Assembly: GCA_902537815.1 (NCBI GenBank)
Contig: CACBCS010000018.1
Span: forward strand, 1 to 32,933
Length of the DNA: 32,933 nucleotides
Origin: an uncultured Pseudohongiella sp.
Lineage (GTDB): Bacteria; Pseudomonadota; Gammaproteobacteria; Pseudomonadales; Pseudohongiellaceae
Direction: 5' to 3'
The notes under the pieces: generated by a model
Seen by the model: the letters and a program-made list of their open reading frames with translations, nothing else
Database searches by the model: none
What the model was told of the DNA's origin: nothing
Program-made: the position numbers and the translations under genes
Part shown: positions 25,247-32,933 of the stretch, one piece after another
How the letters are laid out: every line of letters begins with the position of its first letter
Position numbering within the stretch: position 1 is the first letter of the stretch

Positions 25247-26104
25247 ATGGAATACCTGAAAGAAGCTACTTTTATACTGAGACGCGAAATTGCACAATTT
25301 TGGCCTTATTTGTTTCTGGTTATTTTCATTGTGATGGCTATCTTGTCACCTTGGATTTCGCCTTTCGACCCTGATCGACAGCATCTGCTTGCGAGATTAA
25401 AAGCACCAGGATTTGAAGTCAACGGCGGGGTATTTTGGCTTGGCTCAGACGAACTCGGTAGAGACGTTCTGAGCAGAGTGATCTACGGGGCAAGAATATC
25501 CGTGTTTGTGGCTTTTCTTTCGGTTATTTTTTCGGGGGTAGCCGGTACGGCTTTAGGGATGCTTGCCGGCCACCACCGGGGGTGGTTTGAGCAGATACTC
25601 ATGAGACTTGTTGATGTTTTTCTCTCAATTCCTGCGATACTTCTCGCAATTTTGTTGGTTGCTATTCTCGGGCCAGGAATAGTAAATGTCATACTGGTGC
25701 TGAGTCTTTCGCGTTGGCCCCGATATGCAAGAGTTGCCCACGCGCAAACATTGAGCTTGGCGAATAGAGAGTTCGTTGTTATCTCAAATGCAATGGGAGC
25801 CACTACCCTGCATGTGCTCAGGACCCACATCTTCCCAAATATTTTTAATCAGATTTTAGTTATCGCAACTTTGGAGTTTGGCCTTATGGTTCTCTTTGAA
25901 GCTGGGTTAAGCTTTTTAGGTCTGGGAGTACAGCCGCCAGCAGCGAGTTGGGGATCAATGCTATCCACTGGGCGTAATTATGTGAGTACAGCGTGGTGGA
26001 TCTCAACATTTCCAGGGGTAGGTTTGTTCATTTTGGTTTTGAGCGCTAACACAATCGGTGAGCGCGTCGGCGGCTTACCGAAATATGGGGGTACTGAATC
26101 GTGA
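25247..26104 (+). CDS. Peptide-type ABC transporter permease (DppC-like)
   Basis: From ATG 25247 it encodes 285 residues, one base after the DppB-like stop; an earlier in-frame codon at 25157 would overlap the upstream gene by 90 bases and is rejected. It has an N-terminal membrane span (LFLVIFIVMAILSPWISP), the family motif LGSDELGRDVLSRVIYGARIS and the EAA loop NREFVVISNAMGATTLHVLRTH. It pairs with the DppB-like protein to form the channel. Its stop overlaps the next GTG start (GTGA). Confidence 0.92.
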   Translation: MEYLKEATFILRREIAQFWPYLFLVIFIVMAILSPWISPFDPDRQHLLARLKAPGFEVNGGVFWLGSDELGRDVLSRVIYGARISVFVAFLSVIFSGVAGTALGMLAGHHRGWFEQILMRLVDVFLSIPAILLAILLVAILGPGIVNVILVLSLSRWPRYARVAHAQTLSLANREFVVISNAMGATTLHVLRTHIFPNIFNQILVIATLEFGLMVLFEAGLSFLGLGVQPPAASWGSMLSTGRNYVSTAWWISTFPGVGLFILVLSANTIGERVGGLPKYGGTES

Positions 26105-26859
26105 ATTTTGATGATGAATTTGTAGGGAAACGCGTCGTGATCACAGGCGCAGATGGAATTATTGGAAGAATGTTGGTCGAACACTTCCTTGCGGAGGGTG
26201 CAATCGTTTGCTCATCAGATACATCAGCAGACCAGCTTGAAGGGTTTGCAGTGTCGGCAGACCTGACAACTGATTTAGGACTGCAAAAATTGTTGGAATC
26301 GGTTAGCGAGGAGTGGGGAGCGCCACACATTGTCGTTAATAACGCTGGGATATACCCGTCTTCATTTCTTCTTGATATGCGAATCGAAGATTGGGACCAA
26401 ATTATGAGTGTTAACGTGCGGGCTCCATTCGCCCTAATGAGAGGCTTTTCCTTGCAAATGATTCGAGAAGAGATCAAGGGGAGTTTCGTAAATATATCCT
26501 CTGGGGCTGCTCGTAAGATGCGCCGTACTGCCGTGACGTATTGTATGTCAAAGACAGCACTGGATCGAATGAGCAAAGGATTTGCTCTGGAACTTGCTGA
26601 ATACGGAATAAGGGTGAATTGTTTGGAGCCCGGGTTTGCGAAAGGTTCGTCAGTTTCGCACTTAAGTGAAGAACACGTTGAGCAGGTGTTGTCATCAATC
26701 CCCCTCGGAGGCGAGATATCAAAAAATGACATCGGCCAGGCGGCCTTGTATCTTGCTTCAAGCGCGGCTCGCAATATTACAGGAACAACTCTGTCGGTCG
26801 ATGGCGGCAATTCGGCCGGCACGATGGATGTTTATCAAGAGAAAAAGAGAGCACTATGA
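26101..26859 (+). CDS. SDR-family oxidoreductase
   Basis: This 252-residue protein has the cofactor motif TGADGIIG (15-22), NNAG (80-83), Ser133/134 and the YxxxK pair Tyr147-Lys151, with a C-terminal GTTLSVDGG typical of classical NAD(P)-dependent short-chain dehydrogenases. The substrate is not readable. It lies inside a peptide-transport operon, overlapping its neighbours by four bases on each side, so it probably acts on the imported product. Confidence 0.9.
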   Translation: MNFDDEFVGKRVVITGADGIIGRMLVEHFLAEGAIVCSSDTSADQLEGFAVSADLTTDLGLQKLLESVSEEWGAPHIVVNNAGIYPSSFLLDMRIEDWDQIMSVNVRAPFALMRGFSLQMIREEIKGSFVNISSGAARKMRRTAVTYCMSKTALDRMSKGFALELAEYGIRVNCLEPGFAKGSSVSHLSEEHVEQVLSSIPLGGEISKNDIGQAALYLASSAARNITGTTLSVDGGNSAGTMDVYQEKKRAL

Positions 26860-27728
26860 TCTGGGACCAATCGAACTACATCTGGCCAGAAGGCAAAAAT
26901 TCAGCAGCATGCTTTAGTGTAGATGTAGATGCCAACGCACCTTACCTTTGGCAACATCGTGATAAATTGCCAAAAACAGTTGCGATCGCGGATCATCGGC
27001 AATATGGGATGCGTGTCGGTCTTGCCCGTATCGTTAAAATGTTGGACTCGATTTCAATAAAAGGCAGTTTTTTTGTACCAGGTGTTGTTGCAGAAGATAA
27101 CCCTGACCTTTTACCGGGGCTCATAGAGCGCGGTCATGAGATCGCTTTGCACGGTTACTATCACGAATTAGTCGGCGATATCTCAGATCAGCAGTTCGCT
27201 GACTCACTTGGCAGTGCGATTGAACTCTTCAAAAAGCAAACAGGTCAAGAACCCGCAGGGTTCCGCTCGCCAGCTTGGGAGATGACGCCTTTCATGTTTA
27301 GTGAGCTCAAGAGGGTAGGGCTTTGGGACTCCAGCCTCATGGGTTTTGATGCTCCATACACTATAGACGGTGTCACTGAGATCCCAGTTTTCTGGAATAA
27401 CGACGACGCTGTTTATTTTAAATTCTTAGGTCCGGGAGACCATATGCCGGCAGGGGATAATGAGGTAATTACACAATGGGCGAACGACGCAGACGCGCAG
27501 GCCAGCTCTGGTGGGCTTTTTATGCTTACCATTCACGACTGGATCTCAGGGCGACCTTCGAGAGTAACGAAGCTGGAAGAGCTCTTCACTAAAATCCGGG
27601 AAGATCTTTCTGTCTGGATAACGACCTGCGGAGAATTAGCCAAGTATCATGAGACGCTTAGCAAGAAGCTTGAAGTCAGACTGCCTTCAGGTCTCGCAGT
27701 AAGTCAGAGGTCCTCTTCCAAAAGGTAA
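26856..27728 (+). CDS. CE4 polysaccharide-deacetylase / cyclic-imidase-like hydrolase
   Basis: This 290-residue protein has Asp23 and Asp25 (SVDVDANAP), the metal pair His99 and His103 (HGYYHE), FFVPG, and Arg137 (RSPAW), the motif set of NodB-homology enzymes. The 'SVDVDANAP...R.YG...G..RI' start and RYG-like region match the PuuE/HpPgdA-like branch, which includes allantoinase-like and cyclic-imide hydrolases as well as deacetylases. No signal peptide is present, so it acts in the cytosol, which favours an amidohydrolase on a small imported molecule over a cell-wall deacetylase. The ATG overlaps the SDR stop (ATGA). Confidence 0.85.
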   Translation: MIWDQSNYIWPEGKNSAACFSVDVDANAPYLWQHRDKLPKTVAIADHRQYGMRVGLARIVKMLDSISIKGSFFVPGVVAEDNPDLLPGLIERGHEIALHGYYHELVGDISDQQFADSLGSAIELFKKQTGQEPAGFRSPAWEMTPFMFSELKRVGLWDSSLMGFDAPYTIDGVTEIPVFWNNDDAVYFKFLGPGDHMPAGDNEVITQWANDADAQASSGGLFMLTIHDWISGRPSRVTKLEELFTKIREDLSVWITTCGELAKYHETLSKKLEVRLPSGLAVSQRSSSKR

Positions 27729-27732
27729 ATCA

Positions 27733-29307
27733 TTGCAGCCAAGCAAGCTCTCAGCAGCGTCAGAATCATATCACACATGGTCCGTTCGTAAGCCACAGGT
27801 CGAAAGCTACGATGGCGTGATTTCGACTCAACACTATGAGGCATCACGCGTGGGCTGCGAGATTTTAGCGCGCGGGGGAAACGCTATGGATGCAGCGATA
27901 GCCGCGGCTTTCGCCCTCTCGGTTGTCGAACCATGGTTATCAGGTCTTGGCGGAGGGGGCTTCCTCTTGTTTGCAAACTCGGATGGGGAGGTTGCTACTT
28001 TAGACTTCGGCGTCCGAGCGGCAGCAGGCATTCAGTCATGTGACTACATTTTGGTAGAAGGTAACGATGGTGATTGGTTCAATTGGCCTAGGGTGAAGAA
28101 CAATAACAACCTTATTGGCCCAAAATCAATTTGTGTGCCTGGCACGGTTCACGGTTTGTCGGCTGCTCTGCAACGTTATGGGTCGCTGAGGTGGGATGAA
28201 GTAATAGCTCCAACCATCGAGTTGGCAGCGAGGGGCATGCGAATCGACTGGTTCGCTGAGCTAGCGATTGCTAATGATCGTGATGGTCTTTCGAAGAATG
28301 CTGAAGCCGCTTCAGCGTTCCTTAATCAGAGTCGGCGGAAAACGTCTCCAGAATTTCCTAACAGTTACTTTTTGAGATTGCCGCAAAATGTAACGTTTTT
28401 GGAGCGGCTTGCAAAAGAAGGCGCCGATGATTTTTACGAGGGAGAAATCGCCCATAAAATGCTGAAATCGCTTTGCCAGTATGGTTCCCGGCTGACTAAG
28501 AACGATCTAAGAAACTACCAATCGGAATGGCGTGCGCCGCTCAGCCTTCAGTACAAAGGCCGAGAGGTTTATGCGATGTCCCAGCTTTCCGGGGGGCCCA
28601 CTTTACTAGCAGCATTAGCAAGTCTAGGACGCGTTGATCTCTCTGCAGCTAGCGAGCCAGAGATAACCCTCGCCTATGCGAACGCGCTGATGGCTGCCGA
28701 TCGGTTGAGGCTTGAAACAATGGGGCATGCTGCGGGGAAAGATAGTTGCACTAGTCACGTGTCTGTTGTGGATCGAAAAGGCAATATGGTTGCTCTAACA
28801 AACACATTGTTGTCCCGCTTTGGTTCAAAGGTCATGGTGCCTGATCTGGAAATCCTTCTAAACAATGGGATGATGTGGTTCGACCCACGTAGAGACAGAC
28901 CAAATTCAATAGCACCCGGTGAAAAACCACTTGCAAACATGAGCCCTGTAATTGCTGTGAGGGGTAAGAAGCCGGAAATAGCCCTAGGCGCAGCCGGAGG
29001 CCGCAAAATAGTGCCCGCAGTCGCACAGATCTTGTCTTATTTGGTCGATCTCAATTACTCACCAGAAGAGGCTATGCATGCCCCGAGGATAGACACGAGC
29101 TCTGATACTCTACTTATAAATCGGGCTTTTTCGGCTGAAACACTTCAAAGCGTAGCTCAACATCACAAAACTCGAATTGTTGAAGATACATTGCTTCCAG
29201 TAAACTTCGCAGTTCCTTCACTGGTAACTTCGGGATGTGGCAATGGTAAAAACATTGGAGCGGCGCACCCAAATAGCCCTTGGGCTGCCGCGATAGCGGA
29301 GAGCTAA
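27733..29307 (+). CDS. Gamma-glutamyltransferase family protein
   Basis: This 524-residue protein begins at TTG 27733, preceded by AAAGGT. It has GGT landmarks: GGNAMDAAIAAAFALSVVEPWLSGLGGGGFLL (about 47-78), the processing site with Thr340 (CTSHVSVVD, first residue of the small subunit after self-cleavage), GNMVALTNTL, KPLANMSPVI and GAAGGRKI. It hydrolyses or transfers gamma-glutamyl groups from glutathione-like compounds. No signal peptide is obvious with this start, so it may act in the cytosol on imported gamma-glutamyl compounds. The gene ends one base before the first ATPase gene. Confidence 0.9.
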   Translation: MQPSKLSAASESYHTWSVRKPQVESYDGVISTQHYEASRVGCEILARGGNAMDAAIAAAFALSVVEPWLSGLGGGGFLLFANSDGEVATLDFGVRAAAGIQSCDYILVEGNDGDWFNWPRVKNNNNLIGPKSICVPGTVHGLSAALQRYGSLRWDEVIAPTIELAARGMRIDWFAELAIANDRDGLSKNAEAASAFLNQSRRKTSPEFPNSYFLRLPQNVTFLERLAKEGADDFYEGEIAHKMLKSLCQYGSRLTKNDLRNYQSEWRAPLSLQYKGREVYAMSQLSGGPTLLAALASLGRVDLSAASEPEITLAYANALMAADRLRLETMGHAAGKDSCTSHVSVVDRKGNMVALTNTLLSRFGSKVMVPDLEILLNNGMMWFDPRRDRPNSIAPGEKPLANMSPVIAVRGKKPEIALGAAGGRKIVPAVAQILSYLVDLNYSPEEAMHAPRIDTSSDTLLINRAFSAETLQSVAQHHKTRIVEDTLLPVNFAVPSLVTSGCGNGKNIGAAHPNSPWAAAIAES

Positions 29308-29308
29308 A

Positions 29309-30250
29309 ATGCCTTTGTTGTCAATTCAAGGACTGACAGTAGCTTCAAATGGACTACATTTGGTTGATGGCGTTGATTTAGACGTTAAGGGTGGAAAGAT
29401 TAGTGCGCTTGTTGGTGAGAGTGGCTCGGGAAAATCCCTTACAGCGCTCGCCGTTATTGGACTTCTGAGTAACAACCTCGAATTGATACAAGGAAGGATA
29501 GAATTTGATAGTTTAAACATAGCTGAGCTGTCCGAAAGGGAAATGTCTAGCTTACGTGGTCGGCAGATTTCTATGATATTTCAAGAGCCGGTTGGTTCCT
29601 TGAACCCTCTCGCTCCGGTGGGCGTTCAGGTTGCGGAGAGTTTAGAGGTTCATGGAATTGCGAGCGGAAAGAGAGCCTTTTCTAAGGCCATAGAACTTAT
29701 GGAGCGGGTTGGTATTCCTCAACCGGAGATAAGAGCTAAACAATTACCATACGAGTTATCCGGCGGTATGTGTCAGCGAGCAATGATTGCCTCTGCTTTA
29801 GTTTCTAAACCTAAATTGTTGATAGCGGATGAGCCTACTACGGCTCTTGACGTTACGGTTCAAGCTCAAATATTACAGCTGTTATCCGAACTGTCATCGG
29901 AACTGGGCTTGTCTGTACTTCTTATTACCCATGACATGGGGGTTGTAGCCGAAATCGCAGACGATGTATCCGTAATGTACGGTGGTCGGATAGTGGAGAG
30001 AGGCTCAGTAGAAAACATATTTGCCTTGCCACACCATCCTTATACGCAAATGTTGCTTCAAACCTTGCCACGCGTTGACCGGCCTCGAAAAGAAGAGTTA
30101 TTCACTATTAGCGGGAGTGTGCCGTCGCCGGGAGACCAGCGGAGTGGATGCAGATTCTTCCCGCGTTGCGATCGTGCGGTTGACGATTGTAAGGAAAGGC
30201 CAGTGCTTTTACCGGGGGTCGACGGGGCCGCGTGTTTTTCTCCGCTTTAA
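29309..30250 (+). CDS. Peptide ABC transporter ATPase (DppD-like)
   Basis: This 313-residue ATPase has Walker A GESGSGKS (36-43), the Q-loop FQEPVGSLNP, signature LSGGM, Walker B LLIADEP and the H-loop LLITHDM. The C-terminus has the Cys pattern GCRFFPRC...C...C typical of oligopeptide-type ATPases. It powers import with the DppF-like partner encoded three bases downstream. Confidence 0.93.
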   Translation: MPLLSIQGLTVASNGLHLVDGVDLDVKGGKISALVGESGSGKSLTALAVIGLLSNNLELIQGRIEFDSLNIAELSEREMSSLRGRQISMIFQEPVGSLNPLAPVGVQVAESLEVHGIASGKRAFSKAIELMERVGIPQPEIRAKQLPYELSGGMCQRAMIASALVSKPKLLIADEPTTALDVTVQAQILQLLSELSSELGLSVLLITHDMGVVAEIADDVSVMYGGRIVERGSVENIFALPHHPYTQMLLQTLPRVDRPRKEELFTISGSVPSPGDQRSGCRFFPRCDRAVDDCKERPVLLPGVDGAACFSPL

Positions 30251-30253
30251 ACT

Positions 30254-31225
30254 ATGTATTTATTAGATGCAGTTAATCTTAAAGTTAATTACAAATTGAA
30301 GAGGCACAGCTTCTTAGAAAGACATTCAACTCTGCGTGCCGTTGATGGCGTTAATTTACGAATTAATCATGGGCAAACTGTTGCACTAGTCGGTGAGTCG
30401 GGTTGTGGGAAGTCCTCAGTTGCAAGGGCGATACTTGGCATTATTGAAACAACCGAAGGGGAAATTTTCTTTGAAGGCACAAACTTAGCTGCTTTGAATA
30501 AAAACGAAAGAAAACAAGTGTGGAGCCAAATGCAAGTTGTTTCTCAAGATCCAGTTTCAGCACTCAACCCCAAATTAAGCGTAGGTCGAGCCATCGGCGA
30601 GCCTATGAAAATTTCGGGGTTTCCCAAGCGGCAAATAGAAAATAGAACGCGCGATTTAATGACAATGGTAGGACTGAACCCTGACCTACTAGGCCGGTCA
30701 CCTCAAGCGCTTTCAGGTGGGCAGCGGCAAAGGGTGGTAATCGCTAGAGCGCTAACAATGTCTCCGAAGTTAGTCGTTTGCGATGAGCCGGTAAGTGCCT
30801 TAGATGTATCAATTCAAAGCCAAATTCTAAACCTACTCGCTCGTCTACAAAAAGAACTAGGTCTCTCTTATCTGTTTATTTCTCATGATTTATCTGTTGT
30901 TCGACACATATCTGATATGGTCAAAGTAATGTATTTAGGTGTAATCGTTGAGGAAGGCCCCACTGCGGATATTTTCGCTAAATCGTGCCATCCATACACT
31001 CAGGCTTTGATCTCTGCTATTCCAATTCCGGACCCCGATCGTCGGAAGATCTATAAAGAGCCCGTGATTTTGGGAGAGCTGCCCAATGCTATTGAACCGC
31101 CAAAAGGTTGTCCTTATGTAAGCAGATGCACAATCGCTGAGTCGCAGTGTGCGAGTAAACGGCCTCCACTAGTTGAAATTGACCCAAATCACTTTATTCG
31201 CTGCCACGTTAGATCACGGCATTAG
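30254..31225 (+). CDS. Peptide ABC transporter ATPase (DppF-like)
   Basis: This 323-residue ATPase has Walker A GESGCGKS, Q-loop SQDPVSALNP, signature LSGGQRQR, Walker B LVVCDEP and H-loop FISHDLSVV, plus the C-terminal Cys block CPYVSRC...C...C of the oligopeptide subfamily. It is the last gene of the operon, three bases after the DppD-like gene. A hairpin with a T-run lies downstream. Confidence 0.93.
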   Translation: MYLLDAVNLKVNYKLKRHSFLERHSTLRAVDGVNLRINHGQTVALVGESGCGKSSVARAILGIIETTEGEIFFEGTNLAALNKNERKQVWSQMQVVSQDPVSALNPKLSVGRAIGEPMKISGFPKRQIENRTRDLMTMVGLNPDLLGRSPQALSGGQRQRVVIARALTMSPKLVVCDEPVSALDVSIQSQILNLLARLQKELGLSYLFISHDLSVVRHISDMVKVMYLGVIVEEGPTADIFAKSCHPYTQALISAIPIPDPDRRKIYKEPVILGELPNAIEPPKGCPYVSRCTIAESQCASKRPPLVEIDPNHFIRCHVRSRH

Positions 31226-31301
31226 GCTCACATCTTGTTTTGGTATCGGTAATATAAGCGATGTTATGAGTTGGGGAAGGTTGGATGAATCGCTTGTGTG
31301 A

Positions 31302-31325
31302 GTCTCTGACGAGACAGTTCTTTTT
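31302..31325 (+). terminator. Possible rho-independent terminator after the transport operon
   Basis: A 5-bp stem GTCTC (31302-31306) / GAGAC (31311-31315) with a 4-nt loop is followed by AGTTCTTTTT. It lies 77 bases after the DppF-like stop, in the gap between convergent genes. The stem is short, so the call is moderate. Confidence 0.5.
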
Positions 31326-31377
31326 GGTGTTCTACAGCAGTAATTCTCAAACAGACTCAGTTAATAGTAACGTTTAA

Positions 31378-32775
31378 TCAACACTCGACAACATTGACAG
31401 GGATCTCTATCACATTAATCGCTAAACCACCCCTAGCTGTTTCTTTATATTTTTCTTGCATGTCTCTTCCTGTATCGCGCATGGTCTTAATGACTTTGTC
31501 TAGCGATACTAGATGATCTCCGTCACCGCGCAGGGCCATCCTCGATGCTGATATTGCCGTTATGGCTCCCATAGCGTTTCGTTCGATACACGGTACTTGA
31601 ACAAGCCCACCTACGGGATCACACGTTAACCCCAGGTTGTGTTCCATAGCGATTTCAGCAGCATTTTCAACTTGAGCGGGCGTGCCTCCTGATACTTCGG
31701 TTAAAGCGCCTGCAGCCATAGAGCACGCAGAACCGATCTCACCTTGACAGCCAACCTCGGCACCACTAATCGAAGCATTTTCTTTATATAAGATTCCTAT
31801 TGCTGCAGCCGTGAGCAAGAAGCTCCCTATATCAGCTTGGTTGGCTGCTGCAGAGAACGTCAAGTGATATTTTAAGACAGCTGGAATAATGCCGGCTGCG
31901 CCATTCGTGGGCGCTGTGACAACCCTTCCCCCAGCCGCGTTTTCTTCATTCACAGCTAACGCGTACAGCGTAACCCAGTCGATTATTCCGAGTGGATCCT
32001 TGCTGTTTGCTTCCATCGCTTTTAACTGGCGATAAAGGTTTTTTGCGCGTCGTTTTACTTTTAAGCCACCAGGTAGCAGTCCTTCTGATTGACATCCACT
32101 GTCAATGCAGTGTTCCATAGTTTTCCATAAATTTTTTAAGTGCGTTTCTAGGTCATCTTTGCTTCGCCAGGTGAGCTCGTTTTTGCGCATGATGTTACTT
32201 ATCGAGTCCCCGGTTTTTTCTGCTATACCTAGTAGTTGCTGTCCGGTAGAAAACGGATAGGGTACGTGCGTCTGGTTTTTAGATGTCTTAGTTTGAGTTT
32301 TACCATTCTCATCGACTACGAAGCCGCCGCCAATCGAGTAGAATATTTGCGTGGCGAGTACGGTGCCTGAGTTGTTGTAAGAACTGAATTTCATACCATT
32401 CGGGTGAAAGGGAAGGGAGTGGTTTCGGTGCATAATTAGATCGGTTCTTTCATCGAAGTCAATTGCCCGTTCGTTATTTAAAATCAGTCGACGCTTTTCT
32501 CTAACCTCGCGTAATTCGCGATCAATTTTGGGAACTTCCACAGTCTCAGGTTCTTGACCCAAGAGACCAAGGATTACCGCCTTCGCAGACCCATGGCTAC
32601 CCCCTGTCGCGCCTAAGGATCCAAACAACTCGACTTGTACCCGACAAACATTTTGCAGATCTGCGTTTTGATTAAGGCCATCAATGAATAATTTGGCCGC
32701 GCGCATTGGCCCAACGGTGTGAGAGCTTGAAGGACCGATACCTATGGTAAAGAGGTCAAAAACGCTGAGAGTCAT
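31378..32775 (-). CDS. sdaA: L-serine ammonia-lyase, iron-sulfur type
   Basis: This 465-residue protein starts [24 protein letters not shown], the family N-terminus with the SSSHT motif. Iron-sulfur cluster cysteines fall at 343 (GCQGE), 385 (GLTCDPVGG) and 396 (VPCIERN), the same numbers as in E. coli SdaA; Cys351 is also present. It converts L-serine to pyruvate and ammonia. It is convergent with the peptide operon and may help use serine from imported peptides, but co-regulation is not shown. Confidence 0.95.
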   Translation of the reverse strand: MTLSVFDLFTIGIGPSSSHTVGPMRAAKLFIDGLNQNADLQNVCRVQVELFGSLGATGGSHGSAKAVILGLLGQEPETVEVPKIDRELREVREKRRLILNNERAIDFDERTDLIMHRNHSLPFHPNGMKFSSYNNSGTVLATQIFYSIGGGFVVDENGKTQTKTSKNQTHVPYPFSTGQQLLGIAEKTGDSISNIMRKNELTWRSKDDLETHLKNLWKTMEHCIDSGCQSEGLLPGGLKVKRRAKNLYRQLKAMEANSKDPLGIIDWVTLYALAVNEENAAGGRVVTAPTNGAAGIIPAVLKYHLTFSAAANQADIGSFLLTAAAIGILYKENASISGAEVGCQGEIGSACSMAAGALTEVSGGTPAQVENAAEIAMEHNLGLTCDPVGGLVQVPCIERNAMGAITAISASRMALRGDGDHLVSLDKVIKTMRDTGRDMQEKYKETARGGLAINVIEIPVNVVEC

Positions 32776-32787
32776 CTTGCATAACCA

Positions 32788-32933
32788 TTAAGCGACATTG
32801 CTTGTTAGCCGTGTTCGAGCTCGATAGACAGGGAACTGTTCACAGTGCTCTAGCACTTGTTGTCCCACTCGGCTGATAACAGCAAGGTTTCCGAGATCTT
32901 CGAGGTTGTCACACATGCAATATGCAAGTTTTG
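32788..32933 (-). CDS. 3' end of an unidentified gene (cut by window edge)
   Basis: A minus-strand frame is open from the window end to TAA at 32788-32790, giving the last 47 residues of a protein (…NLEDLGNLAVISRVGQQVLE…, ending RTRLTSNVA). It ends 13 bases before the sdaA start, so the two may be co-transcribed. I do not recognise the fragment; other frames in this strand are interrupted by stops. Confidence 0.55.
   Translation of the reverse strand, partial: KLAYCMCDNLEDLGNLAVISRVGQQVLEHCEQFPVYRARTRLTSNVA

Overview
The window looks like accessory and semi-core chromosome from a marine, heterotrophic gammaproteobacterium. This placement is inferred from E. coli-like QueD and SdaA sequences, a TonB-dependent receptor, a periplasmic sulfatase and many small exported proteins; no rRNA or complete tRNA is present to fix it further. 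Composition is mid-range, with no phage structural genes, no integrase and no CRISPR array.

Layout. (1) 1-4503: a run of small, mostly exported proteins of unknown function. It includes two members of one unnamed family (240-671 and 2014-2397) and two DUF3303-like proteins (716-1042, 3503-3763). (2) 4504-5092: a composite repeat containing the 3' half of a CAT-anticodon tRNA. (3) 5093-10055: a stress or detoxification block with a GST-like protein, a Prx-like protein whose active-site Cys codon is UGA (probable selenoprotein), a divergent TetR regulator with a twin operator-like site between them, and a membrane-anchored sulfatase. (4) 10244-12017: queC overlapped by a gene encoding three tandem QueD domains, of which only the middle one has the full active site. 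(5) 12105-14292: a carboxylesterase gene bracketed by two more tRNA-3'-half repeats. (6) 14423-17724: a TPR-type exported protein, a small coupled ORF, a stop-interrupted coding-like stretch, and a TPR-methyltransferase fusion. (7) 18015-31225: a TonB receptor, a terminator, then a tightly packed operon for peptide uptake and processing (M20-like lipoprotein, family-5 binding protein, two permeases, SDR, CE4/imidase-like hydrolase, gamma-glutamyltransferase, two ATPases). (8) 31378-32933: sdaA and the 3' end of another gene, both on the minus strand.

The genes of block 7 plausibly form one pathway. The receptor imports a peptide-like compound across the outer membrane, periplasmic or lipoprotein hydrolases and GGT trim it, and the ABC system imports the products. 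Serine deaminase next door fits amino-acid catabolism but is convergently transcribed.

Three observations stand out: the UGA at the redox Cys of a Prx-like protein with a SECIS-like hairpin just downstream; the three same-strand tRNA-3'-half repeats (plus the tail of a fourth unit at the left edge) that delimit gene blocks like attachment scars of serially inserted cassettes; and the triplicated QueD protein with two degenerate domains. All functional statements rest on reading motifs by eye; no database search was run.
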